From positions 1-64,000 of the forward strand of contig JAUCZK010000012.1 of the NCBI GenBank assembly GCA_030373145.1: DNA of 64,000 nt, given 5' to 3'. The notes below the pieces were generated by a model that made no database searches, was not told where the DNA came from, and was given only the letters and a program-made list of their open reading frames with translations. The translations under genes were made by a program, and so were the position numbers. Positions 48,934 through 58,991 of the stretch are shown here, in pieces (the first letter of the stretch is position 1; every line of letters begins with the position of its first letter). This DNA is from Cyanobium sp. CZS48M. GTDB taxonomy: Bacteria; Cyanobacteriota; Cyanobacteriia; PCC-6307; Cyanobiaceae.

Positions 48934-50076
48934 TTATGCCGGCCGTGTCTCCTGCGACTCGGCTGGGATCGAGACAGGTGAGCCAGTCGGGGCGAGGCTG
49001 CGCGGGCCGAGGGGATGGTCCGCCTGGGGGTAGGGCGCATGGGTGTGCGTGTGCTCCCCGGCCTGGCCATGCTCATGGGTGTGGTCGTGGCCATGGCCCA
49101 CGGGGATCGGTACCCCGTCGGGCTGGCAGGCGCCAGTGCACTCCCGCTCGCAGAGGGTGCAGCTTTCCACGAGCCCTTCCACGTGGTGGTGGTGGCTGCG
49201 CTGGGGAGCCCCCACCTCGCTCTCGAAGCCCAGCACCTGATCCCGGTATTTGCACAGGGAGCAGTTCATCTGCGTGTCCCCCCGGATCACCTCCTCCACC
49301 CGCTCGCGGAAGGTGTCAAGCACCAGGGGATGGTCCCCCAGATAGCTGGCCGAGAGGAACTCGATCTCGGGATGGTCGTCGGCCACCCGCTGGCTGTGCT
49401 GCTGGATCCGGCTCACCAGCACCCCTGAGAAGAGGAAGTAGGGGAAGACGACGATGCGGCGGAAGCCCAGCTTGAGGGCGTGGCGCAGGCCCGGCTCCAC
49501 CAGCGGGAAGGTGACCCCTGAATACAGGGTTTCCCCCCAGCCGAAGCCCATGCCTTCCACCAGCATCCGCGTCACCTTGCTGACGTTGGAGTTGGCATCG
49601 GGATCCGAGGAGCCACGGCCCACCACCACCAGCAGCGTGTCGTGCAGGGAAACCGCGTTGCCGGCCTGCTCCAGGCAGGCGCTGATGCGGGCGGCGGCGG
49701 CCTGGATCATCTTGCGATCGATCCCCAGCTCCCGGCCGTAGTCGATGCGCAGGCCGGTTTCGGCCGCGTAGGTGTTGAGCACCGAGGGGATGTCGTTCTT
49801 GGCATGACCGGCGGCAAAGAGCATTCCCGGCACCGCCAGCACGTGCTCCACCCCCTGGGCGCGCAGGTTGTCGAGGCCATCGCGCAGGATCGGGCGGGCG
49901 AATTCCAGGTAGCCGTAGTCGACGGGTACGCCCGGGAGGCGGCTGCGCAGCCCTTCGGCCAGCTGGGCGAACTCGCCCACAGCCAGGCGGTTGCGGCTGC
50001 CGTGGCCGCAGACCATGACGCCGAGTTTGCCGTGGGGGCCAAGGGCCGTGAGCGGTTGCACGAGAGAAGAAACCAT
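48934..50076 (-). CDS. CbiX-type sirohydrochlorin chelatase with His/Cys-rich C-terminal tail
   Basis: GVMVCGHGSRNRLAVGEFAQLA; ALKLGFRRIVVFPYFLFSGVLVSRI; tail CSLCKYRDQ, SHHHHVEG, CTLCERECTGAC, GHGHDHTHEHGQAGEHTHTHA. Confidence 0.88.
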   Translation of the reverse strand: MVSSLVQPLTALGPHGKLGVMVCGHGSRNRLAVGEFAQLAEGLRSRLPGVPVDYGYLEFARPILRDGLDNLRAQGVEHVLAVPGMLFAAGHAKNDIPSVLNTYAAETGLRIDYGRELGIDRKMIQAAAARISACLEQAGNAVSLHDTLLVVVGRGSSDPDANSNVSKVTRMLVEGMGFGWGETLYSGVTFPLVEPGLRHALKLGFRRIVVFPYFLFSGVLVSRIQQHSQRVADDHPEIEFLSASYLGDHPLVLDTFRERVEEVIRGDTQMNCSLCKYRDQVLGFESEVGAPQRSHHHHVEGLVESCTLCERECTGACQPDGVPIPVGHGHDHTHEHGQAGEHTHTHAPYPQADHPLGPRSLAPTGSPVSIPAESQETRPA

Positions 50077-50188
50077 GGGCCATCTTGCCTGGATCGACCC
50101 TATCGCTCTCCCCCGGGGCCCTCAGGTGCCCACAAGGGCAGCGCTAAACAAGCGGAGCCGCCAAGTTGTCAGCCTTGCGCAATCTATT

Positions 50189-50206
50189 GTTACATTGCTT
50201 CAAGTT
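50189..50206 (+). promoter_or_regulatory. HLR1-like (RpaB-type) element, one good half-site
   Basis: GTTACATT-GC-TTCAAGTT just upstream of the Hli ORF; first half matches HLR1 consensus, second is degenerate. Confidence 0.35.
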
Positions 50207-50219
50207 CGCTTCACGAGTC

Positions 50220-50444
50220 ATGACCACCAGCTCCCCCTCCGCCTCCTCCTCCGCCGCCCAGGGCCAGTCCTGGTACGAGAACGCCGCGGCCGCCCAGATC
50301 CACGAGGAGCAGCTGCGCCGCGTTGAGCTCCTCAACGGTCGCGCCGCCATGCTCGGTTTCGTGATCGGCGTGCTCACCGAAGCCCTCACCGGCCAGGGAA
50401 TCCTCCAGCAGATAGGCTTGGGCACCCTCTTTTTCCAGGGCTGA
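50220..50444 (+). CDS. hli: High light-inducible protein (Hli/Scp)
   Basis: EEQLRRVELLNGRAAMLGFVIGVLTEALTGQGILQQIG, chlorophyll-binding ELLNGRAAMLGF motif. Confidence 0.93.
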   Translation: MTTSSPSASSSAAQGQSWYENAAAAQIHEEQLRRVELLNGRAAMLGFVIGVLTEALTGQGILQQIGLGTLFFQG

Positions 50445-50471
50445 ATCCAGTTATGGGCCCCTGGCCCAGCC

Positions 50472-52559
50472 TCAGGCGCTGTAGGCCTTGCGCGCCGGGA
50501 TCGGGTAGGGAATGCGGCGGTGACGCATGCGCCGCCACACCCTGACGAAGGCGCGAATCACCAGCTCCAGCTCGCCGAGGCTGATGCCGCTGTCGCGCAG
50601 CTGGCCGTCGAGGCGCCGGGCATCGATCAGGCGCCGCACCATGGCTGCGGCCTCCTGCTCCGAAGTGCCCGGCGGCAGCGAACGCAGGGCCGCTTCGCAG
50701 CCATCGGCCAGCATCAGGATTGCTGTTTCACGGCTCTGGGGGGTGGGGCCGCGGTAGCGAAAGGCCGACTCCGGGGTGGAGGGGTCGCGCTCACGGGCCT
50801 GGTGGAAGAAATACCCCATCCGCAGAGTGCCCTGGTGCTCGGGAATGAAGTCTTCGAGGGGGCGGGGCAGGCGGTACTTGCGGGCCAGCTTGAGGCCCTC
50901 ATCCACATGGGCCTGCAGAACCCTGGCGCTGCCGAAGGGATCATTGAGCTCGTCGTGAGGATTGGGACCCTCGGACTGGTTCTCGATGAACCACTGGGGC
51001 GCGTGCAGTTTGCCTACATCGTGATAAAGCGAACCTGTCCGGATCAGATCCACGTCGGCGCCGATCGCCCGGGCGCCCTCCTCCGCCAGACCACAGATCA
51101 TCAGCGTGTGTTCGAAGGTGCCCGGTGCTTCGGTGGACAGCCGGCGCAGGAGCGGCAGCTCCAGATCGGCCATCTCCAGCAGACGGGCGCGGGTCAGCAA
51201 CCCGAAGAAGCTCTCCACCAACGGTCCCAGGAGCAGACCTCCCATCAGCAGCCCTCCCATCAGCAGGGCCTCGGCGGCCAGCTCGGTGCCGCTCGGAGGC
51301 ACCCGGGTGCGCCCATGCCAGAGGGCCACGCTCTGCAGCACAAGCCACTGCAGCACCAGGGCGCCGATCGGCAGCACGATCGCCAGCTGCACCAGCTGGG
51401 CCCGGCTGCGCTGGCGTCCAGCCAGCACCGCCGCCGCCGCCGCCACCAGGGCCGCCACCAGCAGCCGCACTTCGCTGAAATCATCCAGCGGCTGGGGCCA
51501 GAGCAGGCTGGCCACCGCCAGCCAGCCCAGGCCCGCAGGCGTTCCCAGGGCCTGGGCCAACAGCAGCGTGGGGGGCACCAGCAACGCCAGCGGGCTGGCG
51601 GCGTTGCCCAGCCAGAGCTTGAGACCCTGCACCACTGCCAGCATCGCCAGCGCCAGCAGACCATGGCGGGGCTCCAGGCTGCAGCGCCAGCGCCGCATGA
51701 TCAGCACCATCACCACGCAGCCCGCCAGGGCTTCGAGGAAATACCCCAGCCAGGCCCAGAGCAGGGGCCGGCGGTTCACCAGTCCGAAATAGTCGAGCAC
51801 GTCGTAGGCCTGGGGGCTGATCGGTTCCCCCTGGCGGGCGATCAGATCCCCCTGCTTGACGACGATGCGGGGAATGCCTTGCTGGTTGAGCAGTTCCTCG
51901 ATCAGCTGCTGGCTCATCAGCGGATCAGTGCGCAGGTTGGTGCGGCCCTGCAGGTTCGTCGCCAGCAGGCGGCCCCCCAGGCCCAGTCCCGGTTCCTCCA
52001 TCGGTGCGAGCTGGAGGCGGGCGGCCTGCTCCAGCTGGCGCTTGGCCAGGTTGCCCACGATCCCCTGGCTGAGCATGCGCTGCTGGGCCTTGCGCAGGGC
52101 CAGCTTCCAGCCGTTGAGGTCTTTGGCGTCACGCCCCACCAGCCAGGCCTGCTCCAGGGGGCTGAGGTTGAGCGGTCCCACCCGGGACTGGTTGCTGCGC
52201 GACACCAGATCCAGCTCCTTGAGCTGACGTTCCAGCCGTTCCTGCAGCATCTGGTTGGCCTCCAGATCCACCACCTGCACATGGGTGCGGGTGCCCAGCT
52301 GGGAGCGTCGCTGCTCCAGTGCCTCCGTGTTGAGCACGGTGGCGTCCGCGGGAGCGCTGACGCTGATTGGGGCGGGGATGCCCGGGCGCAGGCTGGGCTC
52401 CACCAACCAGGGCCAGCTGGAGATGACGGCCACCAGCACGCTGGCCAGCAGAATCACCCCCCAGTCGAGTCGACCCCAGGAGCAGAGGGCCTGGCATGGG
52501 CGTTCCTGCCGCAGCAGCCGCCGCCACATGTTCTTGAGGCGACCTCGTCGCAGCACCAT
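50472..52559 (-). CDS. 7TM-HD family phosphohydrolase (PgpH-like)
   Basis: Extracellular 7TMR-HDED-like part, multiple TMs, HTLMICGLAEEGARAIGAD...LYHDVGKLHAPQWFIENQ. Confidence 0.9.
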   Translation of the reverse strand: MVLRRGRLKNMWRRLLRQERPCQALCSWGRLDWGVILLASVLVAVISSWPWLVEPSLRPGIPAPISVSAPADATVLNTEALEQRRSQLGTRTHVQVVDLEANQMLQERLERQLKELDLVSRSNQSRVGPLNLSPLEQAWLVGRDAKDLNGWKLALRKAQQRMLSQGIVGNLAKRQLEQAARLQLAPMEEPGLGLGGRLLATNLQGRTNLRTDPLMSQQLIEELLNQQGIPRIVVKQGDLIARQGEPISPQAYDVLDYFGLVNRRPLLWAWLGYFLEALAGCVVMVLIMRRWRCSLEPRHGLLALAMLAVVQGLKLWLGNAASPLALLVPPTLLLAQALGTPAGLGWLAVASLLWPQPLDDFSEVRLLVAALVAAAAAVLAGRQRSRAQLVQLAIVLPIGALVLQWLVLQSVALWHGRTRVPPSGTELAAEALLMGGLLMGGLLLGPLVESFFGLLTRARLLEMADLELPLLRRLSTEAPGTFEHTLMICGLAEEGARAIGADVDLIRTGSLYHDVGKLHAPQWFIENQSEGPNPHDELNDPFGSARVLQAHVDEGLKLARKYRLPRPLEDFIPEHQGTLRMGYFFHQARERDPSTPESAFRYRGPTPQSRETAILMLADGCEAALRSLPPGTSEQEAAAMVRRLIDARRLDGQLRDSGISLGELELVIRAFVRVWRRMRHRRIPYPIPARKAYSA

Positions 52560-52641
52560 TGTCGTCGCTTGAGACCAAACGCTAGCGAGGGCGCCTGTGC
52601 ACGCTCCCCTGCATGCTGGTGCCGACCGCGAGCATGAACTG

Positions 52642-53544
52642 ATGGCCCTTCGCCTCGACGGCCGCCAACTGGCGGCGGAGCTGGAGAACCGCCTGCGCGC
52701 CGTGATCAGCGAGGGGCTGGGGAAGGCCGGCCGTCCCCCTGGCCTGGCGGTGCTGCGGGTGGGGGACGATCCCGCCAGCGGCGTCTATGTGGCCAACAAG
52801 GCCAAGGCCTGTGCCCGGGTGGGCCTCCACAGCTGCGTGCAGCATCTCCGGGCCGACTCCGCACCGGCGGAGCTGCTGGCCGTGATCACGGCGCTCAACC
52901 GGGATCCAGCGGTGGATGGGATCCTGCTGCAACTGCCCTTGCCCGCCGGGCTGGAGGAGGCTCCCCTGCTGGCGGCGATCGATCCGGCCAAGGACGCCGA
53001 TGGCCTGCACACCCTCAACCTCGGTCGGCTGCTCAAGGGCGAGCCGGGGCCGCGCAGCTGCACGCCGGCCGGGGTGATGGCCCTGCTGGCCCGCCATGGC
53101 ATCGAGGCCGCCGGCCGCCGGGCGGTGGTGGTGGGCCGCAGCATCCTGGTGGGCCAGCCGATGGCCCTGATGCTGCAGGCCGCCGATGCCACGGTGAGCG
53201 TGGCCCATTCCCGCACCCGCGAGCTGGCTGCCCTCACCCGCCAGGCGGAGATCCTGGTGGTGGCGGCCGGCCGGCCCCGCCTGCTGGGGGCCGAGCACGT
53301 GAGCCCTGGAGCGGTGGTGGTGGACGTGGGCATTCACCGCACGTCAGGCGGCCTCTGCGGTGATGTGCGCTTCGAGGAGGTGGAGCCCCTGGCCAGCGCC
53401 ATCACGCCGGTGCCCGGTGGCGTGGGGCCGATGACGGTGACGATGCTGCTGGTGAACACCGTCGTGAGCTGGTGGCAGCGAACCGAGGCCGAGGCTGGAG
53501 GCCAGGGTTCGCTCGATCATCCATTGGCGGATCTGCTGCCCTGA
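52642..53544 (+). CDS. folD: Methylenetetrahydrofolate dehydrogenase/cyclohydrolase
   Basis: [69 protein letters not shown]. Confidence 0.96.
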   Translation: MALRLDGRQLAAELENRLRAVISEGLGKAGRPPGLAVLRVGDDPASGVYVANKAKACARVGLHSCVQHLRADSAPAELLAVITALNRDPAVDGILLQLPLPAGLEEAPLLAAIDPAKDADGLHTLNLGRLLKGEPGPRSCTPAGVMALLARHGIEAAGRRAVVVGRSILVGQPMALMLQAADATVSVAHSRTRELAALTRQAEILVVAAGRPRLLGAEHVSPGAVVVDVGIHRTSGGLCGDVRFEEVEPLASAITPVPGGVGPMTVTMLLVNTVVSWWQRTEAEAGGQGSLDHPLADLLP

Positions 53545-53596
53545 GCCACCGCCGGACCGATGGCCTGAGAGAATCCCCGCCAGCACGCTGGTTCCC

Positions 53597-54499
53597 ATGG
53601 CCGTGGCGGTGAGCACGGAATTTGATTTCGCCGCCTACCTGGAGTCGGCCCGGGGGCAGGTGGAGCTGGCCCTTGAGGCGTCCCTGGGTCCGGAGCGGCC
53701 CGAGTCGCTGCGCGAGGCGATGCGTTACTCGCTGCTGGCGGGCGGGAAGCGCCTGCGCCCGATCCTCTGCCTGGCGGCCTGTGAGCTGGCCGGCGGCGAG
53801 GTGGCCCTGGCCCTGCCCACGGCGGTGGCGTTGGAGATGATCCACACGATGTCGTTGATCCACGACGATCTCCCCGCCATGGACAACGACGACCTGCGCC
53901 GCGGTCGCCCCACCAACCACAAGGTCTACGGCGATGCCCAGGCGATCCTGGCCGGTGATGCCCTGTTGACCAGGGCCTTCGAGATGGTGGCCCTGCGCAG
54001 CCCCGGCGTGCCGGCGGAGCGCCTGCTGCAGGTGGTGGGTGAACTGTCCCTCGCCGCCGGAGCTCCGGGGCTGGTGGGCGGTCAGGTGGTTGACCTGGAA
54101 TCGGAGGGCAAGGACGTGGATCTCGCCACCCTCGAGTACATCCACCTGCACAAGACCGGAGCCCTGCTGCAGGCCTGCGTGCTCACCGGCGCCATGATCG
54201 CCGGCGCTCCTGAACCCCTGCTGCAGGGCCTGCGCACCTATTCCCGAGGCATCGGCCTGGCCTTTCAGATCATCGACGACATCCTCGATGTGACTGCCAG
54301 CAGCGAAGTGCTGGGCAAGACCGCCGGCAAGGATCTCACCGCCGATAAGACCACCTATCCAAAGCTGCTGGGTCTGGAGGTCTCGAGGCAGCGGGCCGAC
54401 GCCCTGGTGGCGGAGGCCAAGGCCGCCCTCCAGCCCTGGCAGGCCAGCGCCCAGCCCCTGTTGGCCCTGGCCGACTACATCACCAGTCGCGACCGATGA
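53597..54499 (+). CDS. crtE: Geranylgeranyl diphosphate synthase
   Basis: [58 protein letters not shown]. Confidence 0.93.
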   Translation: MAVAVSTEFDFAAYLESARGQVELALEASLGPERPESLREAMRYSLLAGGKRLRPILCLAACELAGGEVALALPTAVALEMIHTMSLIHDDLPAMDNDDLRRGRPTNHKVYGDAQAILAGDALLTRAFEMVALRSPGVPAERLLQVVGELSLAAGAPGLVGGQVVDLESEGKDVDLATLEYIHLHKTGALLQACVLTGAMIAGAPEPLLQGLRTYSRGIGLAFQIIDDILDVTASSEVLGKTAGKDLTADKTTYPKLLGLEVSRQRADALVAEAKAALQPWQASAQPLLALADYITSRDR

Positions 54500-55011
54500 T
54501 CGGCAGCTCTCTCTCCGATGGCCCCCTGATTCAGTTGCTCGACAACGGTGTGCTGGCCTGGGCTCTGATCGCCTGCGGCCTGGCCCAGCTGGGCAAGCTG
54601 CTAGTGGAGCTGGTGAAGCATGGCCGCTGGCGGCCGGCGGTGCTGTTCGAAACCGGTGGCATGCCCTCCAGCCACTCCGCCCTCGTCACCGGGGCCTGCG
54701 CCGGCATCGGCTGGCAGCTGGGCTTTGGCGATCCCCTCTTCGCCTTCGCCTGCACCATCGCCTTCATCGTGATGTACGACGCCAGCGGAGTACGCCGGGC
54801 GGCGGGCCTGCAGGCCGCTCGCCTCAACGCCCTGCCCGTTTCCCTGTGGACTCCCGAGTCTTCGGATCGCCTCAAAGAAAGCCTCGGCCACACCCGCGCT
54901 GAGGTGCTGGCCGGCAGCCTGCTGGGCCCGGCCATTGCCCTCACAGGGCTGGCGCTGGCTGGCTCACCACTGCAGATCGCCCAGGGGTGGGGTTGGCTGC
55001 CCCTGGCCTGA
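54496..55011 (+). CDS. Divergent PAP2 family protein
   Basis: [48 protein letters not shown] overlap with crtE. Confidence 0.88.
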   Translation: MIGSSLSDGPLIQLLDNGVLAWALIACGLAQLGKLLVELVKHGRWRPAVLFETGGMPSSHSALVTGACAGIGWQLGFGDPLFAFACTIAFIVMYDASGVRRAAGLQAARLNALPVSLWTPESSDRLKESLGHTRAEVLAGSLLGPAIALTGLALAGSPLQIAQGWGWLPLA

Positions 55012-56465
55012 ACGACAGCGCCCCCGCTGGCCGCCAGGAGCTCACCCCCTGCCAGGGCCGTGCCGTGGAGGCCTTCAGCCAGTGGCTGGCGCGTCCCGCC
55101 CCGGATGAACCCTTCGTGCTCAGTGGCTATGCCGGCACGGGCAAGACCTTCCTCTCGATGGTCTTTCTGGCCGCGGCCGAAGCCAGGGGCCTCTGCTGGA
55201 CGGCGGTGGCGCCCACCCACAAGGCCGTCGGGGTGCTGCGGGGCTATCTGGAGCTGGCGGGTCTGCGGCCCACCTGGCACCCCTCCACCCTGCACCGGCT
55301 GTTGCGGCTGAAGCTGCGCCGTCAGGGGGGGCGCGAGGTCTGCGAGGAGACCGACCAGACCGCCCTGGCCCTGGAGCACCTCGGGCTGGTGCTGATCGAT
55401 GAGGCCTCGATGGTGGATGGCAGCCTGCTGCGCTTCAGCCTGCAGGGGGCCCACCCCTACGGCACCCGACTGGTGTTCGTGGGCGATCCCGCCCAGTTGC
55501 CACCGGTGGGGGAAGCCAGCAGTCCGGTGTTCGCGCTGCAGCGGGCCTGTGGCGTTGAACTCACAGAGGTGGTGCGCCACCAGGGCCCGGTGCTGCGGCT
55601 GGCCACTGCTCTGCGCGAGGAACAACTTCCCTGCCGTCTGCCGCCGGTGGGGCCCCAGCGACAGACGGCCCAGGGGGATGTGGCCGTGCTGGACCGTGAC
55701 GCCTGGCTGGCGGCGGCCCAGGCGGCCCTGCGCCGGGCCGCCGCCAGCGACGACCCCGACCAGGCACGCATCCTCTGCTACACCAACCGCTCCCTGGAGC
55801 GACTGGTGCCCCTGGCCCGCCGTGCCATCCACGGCGCCATGGCCGATCAACTGCCGGTGCTGCCCGGCGAGGTGCTGCTCAGCCGCATGGCGGTGATGGC
55901 GCCCGCTTGCCGCCAGGGGGCCGAGGGCGGCGAGGAGCCCTACATGGTGCTGGCCTCGAACCGGGAGCTGTTGGTGCGGGATGTGACCCCGGAGCGCTGC
56001 GATCTGGCCGAATTTGGCGTGGCGGAGGCGCCTGTGATCGACACCCAGCTGGTGGAGGTGGCCTTCGGCGAGACCCCCCTAAGCCTGCGGCTGCTGCCGC
56101 CGGTGGGCACCGCCGCGCGGCAGCAGCTGGAGGCGGTGCTGGCGTCATTGCGCAGCCAGGCCCGGGAGGCGGGCCAGGACAAGGGCCGCTCCCTCTGGCG
56201 CCGCTACTTCCTGGTGCGTGATGCCTTCGCGTCCCTGGGCCCGGCCGCGGTGCTCACCGTGCATCGCTCCCAGGGGAGCGGCTTCGGGGAGGTGTTCATC
56301 GCTGCCGATGTCTTCTGGCCTTCCGACCTGCGTCTGCGCCGCCAGCTGGTCTATGTGGCCGTGACCAGGGCCCGGCGCGGGGTGTGGCTGGCCGGCGGGC
56401 CCGGCGACGCGACGGATCGCCGCCGCTGGCAGGAGGCCCTGGCCGAGGAGCCAGCGGCCACCTAG
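54987..56465 (+). CDS. RecD-like/UvrD-type ATP-dependent DNA helicase
   Basis: FVLSGYAGTGKTFLSMVFL (Walker A), LVLIDEASMVDGSLLRF, VFVGDPAQLPPVGE, VLTVHRSQGSGFGEVFIAAD, LVYVAVTRARRGVWL. Confidence 0.92.
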   Translation: MGLAAPGLNDSAPAGRQELTPCQGRAVEAFSQWLARPAPDEPFVLSGYAGTGKTFLSMVFLAAAEARGLCWTAVAPTHKAVGVLRGYLELAGLRPTWHPSTLHRLLRLKLRRQGGREVCEETDQTALALEHLGLVLIDEASMVDGSLLRFSLQGAHPYGTRLVFVGDPAQLPPVGEASSPVFALQRACGVELTEVVRHQGPVLRLATALREEQLPCRLPPVGPQRQTAQGDVAVLDRDAWLAAAQAALRRAAASDDPDQARILCYTNRSLERLVPLARRAIHGAMADQLPVLPGEVLLSRMAVMAPACRQGAEGGEEPYMVLASNRELLVRDVTPERCDLAEFGVAEAPVIDTQLVEVAFGETPLSLRLLPPVGTAARQQLEAVLASLRSQAREAGQDKGRSLWRRYFLVRDAFASLGPAAVLTVHRSQGSGFGEVFIAADVFWPSDLRLRRQLVYVAVTRARRGVWLAGGPGDATDRRRWQEALAEEPAAT

Positions 56466-57148
56466 GCCAGCTGCAAACCCTCGATGCCCTGCCAGGCCAG
56501 ATAGGCGGCCAGGGCCAGGCTGATGGTGCCCATCACCAGCTCGCCATTGGCGTAGAGGCTCTGCTTGCCCCGCTGCAGCAGCGGCAGCATCAGCTCGCGG
56601 CCCAGGGCCATTCCCAGCACGGGCAGCAGCAGCAGCAGGCTGGCCGCCAGGGTGAAGAAGCCGGCCAGCAGCACCTCCTGACCGCGGCCCAGGCCTGCAG
56701 CCAGCAGCGCCGAAGCGCCCTTGGCCAGCAGCACCAGGTCGTCGGGGCTGATCAGCTCGATCGCCACACTCACGCCGATCAGCAGGGGCAGGGGCAGGGC
56801 GCAGAAGCGATCCAGCTGGCGAATCCAGCCGGCGGGTTCCTCGCCTCCTGCCTTGGTGGGCAGCAGATCCCTGATCCCCAGGGCCAGCAGAGCCCCGGCG
56901 CCAATGAGATCCAGGCCGGTGCGGTGGTCGCTGCCCTGCTCCATGCTCAGCAGCAGACCGTGGCCCAGGGTGAGCAGCAGGGCGATCATCGTGGCGATGG
57001 TCAGGATCCAGCTCAGCAGGAACAGCCCGCCCCGACGCAGGGGATCGGGCCCCAGCAGCAGCAGCAGCAGCAGGCCGATGTGGATCGGGCTGAGGCTGAT
57101 GCCGCTGCCATAGGCGAACAGCTCAGCCCAGAGCGTGGCATCGGTCAT
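56462..57148 (-). CDS. GAP/SfLAP-like polytopic membrane protein
   Basis: YGSGISLSPIHIGLLLLLLLGPDPLRRGGLFLLSWILT; six TM pattern. Confidence 0.7.
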   Translation of the reverse strand: MTDATLWAELFAYGSGISLSPIHIGLLLLLLLGPDPLRRGGLFLLSWILTIATMIALLLTLGHGLLLSMEQGSDHRTGLDLIGAGALLALGIRDLLPTKAGGEEPAGWIRQLDRFCALPLPLLIGVSVAIELISPDDLVLLAKGASALLAAGLGRGQEVLLAGFFTLAASLLLLLPVLGMALGRELMLPLLQRGKQSLYANGELVMGTISLALAAYLAWQGIEGLQLA

Positions 57149-57247
57149 GGGGCGGGGGCACTGCAGGGAACGTTCCAATGCAGGATGACGGGTTGCTCCC
57201 GCTGCGGCAGCAGACACTCCCTCCAGGGCTGGCTGGGGACTCGGACC

Positions 57248-57517
57248 TCAGTGGCGCACTTCAAACCAGTCTTGACCGGCCAGCGGGATCACGCTCTCGT
57301 TGACGCTGCTCACCTGGGCGGCGGCTGGGCCGGATTCACACCAGATCCTGAGCTGCTCGAGTTTCTGGCTGCAACCTTCCACCTCCAGTTCCACCCGGCC
57401 GTCGGGGCGGTTCCGCACCCAGCCCCCCAGACCGAGGGCCTGGGCCCTCTGACAGCAGGCCTGGCGGTAGCCCACCCCCTGAACACGGCCACTGACGATC
57501 AGGCGCCAACGCTCCAC
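57248..57517 (-). CDS. acyP: Acylphosphatase; GTG start inside the end of cobB
   Basis: RLIVSGRVQGVGYRQACCQRAQALGLGGWVRNRPDGRVELEVEG. Confidence 0.9.
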   Translation of the reverse strand: MERWRLIVSGRVQGVGYRQACCQRAQALGLGGWVRNRPDGRVELEVEGCSQKLEQLRIWCESGPAAAQVSSVNESVIPLAGQDWFEVRH

Positions 57518-58971
57518 CCAGGCGCTGCCCCCACGCTGTCCCCGGCCGCCGGCGCCTGGGGCAAGGGAGTCGCCCGCGCGGCCGCGTCGCTCAGCCGCCG
57601 GCAGATCGCCGAACATCCAGCCCAGTGGAGATGAAGCCAGCTGGCGTGAAGCGTTGGTGTCGTCCATCCTTCCAGCCGCGGTGCCCAACCCCAACCTTCA
57701 AGCTGCCACAGCCGCTCGCCGCCGTCCACAACGGCGTCGATCAGGTCCCAGCGATGGAACTCATGGCCGCCCAGCGGCTCCCCCAGGCGGGTCACCAGAC
57801 CATCGCCCAGGGGGGTGGCCTGGCGGTAGCCCAGTTGCAGGGCGCCCCGCCGGGCGCTGAACGGCAGCAGGCCGGCCATGGCATGGGGCTCACCCTGGGG
57901 GTCCTCCAGCTGCTGGCCCAGCAGCAGCAGGCCGCCGCACTCGGCATAGATGGGCAGGCCGGAGGCGGCGGCGCGCCTGAGCTCCCCCTGGCTGCGCTGG
58001 CTAGCGGCCAGCTCGGCGGCGTGCAGCTCCGGGTAGCCCCCCGGCAGGATCACCCCGCGGCAGCCCCGGGGCAGGGGCTGATCCGCCAGGGGCTGCCAGG
58101 GAACGGGGGTCACCCCCAGGGCCGTGAGCAGCTCCGTGGCTTCCGGGTAGCGGAAGTGGAAGGCGGCGTCGCTGGCGATCGCCACCGGCAGTTCGCCGCA
58201 GCTGGCCTTCTCCAGGTCTGAGGGGGCCCCTGCGGAGCGCTCCAGGCACCAGCGGATGGGATCGCGGGCGCTGCCCGAGCTGATGCTCAGGGGTGGCGGC
58301 GGCGCCAGCAGGGGCAGCAGCCGCTCCAGGTCCAGGTGACGCTCCGCCAGGGTGGCCCACTCCCCGCTTCTGGACTGGAAATCCTGCAGTTCATCGGGAG
58401 GCAGCAGCCCCAGGTGGCGGGAGGGCAGGCTCAGGTCGGGGTGGCGGGGCAGGGCCCCCAGCAGGGGCATGGCGATCGAGGCGAGGGCCTCGCTCAGCAA
58501 GGCCCGGTGGCGTTCGGTGCTCACTCCGTTGAGCACCACTCCGGCCAGGTCCAGCTCCGGCTGGTGATCACGGAAGCCCCGCACCAGGGCCGCCAGGGAG
58601 CCCGCCTGTCGGCTGGCTTCCACCACCATCACCACCGGCAGCCCCAGCAGGCTGGCCACCTCGGCGGAGCTGCCCTCGGCGCTGGGTCCGCGGCCATCAA
58701 AGAGACCCATCACCCCCTCCACCAGGCAGTGGTCGGCCTGGTGGCCCCACCAGTGGAAGGCCCTCTTCAGCCACTCCTCGCCGCAGAGCAGGCGGTCGAG
58801 GTTGCGGCAGGGACGGCCGCTCACCCGCCCCAGCAGCTGTGGATCGAGGTAATCCGGACCCACCTTGAAGACCTGAACGCTGGCCTCGCCGCGTCGCAGC
58901 AGGGCGCTGAGGGAGAGGCTCAGAAGCGTCTTGCCGCTGCCGCTGCAGGGGGCGGCGATCAGGCAGGCCAT
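57499..58971 (-). CDS. cobB: Cobyrinate a,c-diamide synthase
   Basis: CLIAAPCSGSGKTLLSLSLSALL, VEGVMGLFDG, GVILPGGYPELHAAELA, YAECGGLLLLGQ. Confidence 0.92.
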   Translation of the reverse strand: MACLIAAPCSGSGKTLLSLSLSALLRRGEASVQVFKVGPDYLDPQLLGRVSGRPCRNLDRLLCGEEWLKRAFHWWGHQADHCLVEGVMGLFDGRGPSAEGSSAEVASLLGLPVVMVVEASRQAGSLAALVRGFRDHQPELDLAGVVLNGVSTERHRALLSEALASIAMPLLGALPRHPDLSLPSRHLGLLPPDELQDFQSRSGEWATLAERHLDLERLLPLLAPPPPLSISSGSARDPIRWCLERSAGAPSDLEKASCGELPVAIASDAAFHFRYPEATELLTALGVTPVPWQPLADQPLPRGCRGVILPGGYPELHAAELAASQRSQGELRRAAASGLPIYAECGGLLLLGQQLEDPQGEPHAMAGLLPFSARRGALQLGYRQATPLGDGLVTRLGEPLGGHEFHRWDLIDAVVDGGERLWQLEGWGWAPRLEGWTTPTLHASWLHLHWAGCSAICRRLSDAAARATPLPQAPAAGDSVGAAPGWSVGA

Positions 58972-58991
58972 GGCATCGAGGCCCCAGGCCG

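Noticed and set aside
50520-52637. 705-aa plus-strand ORF antisense to the 7TM-HD phosphohydrolase
   Set aside because: Gln/His/Gly-rich composition, no domain pattern, exactly mirrors a strongly supported gene on the other strand.
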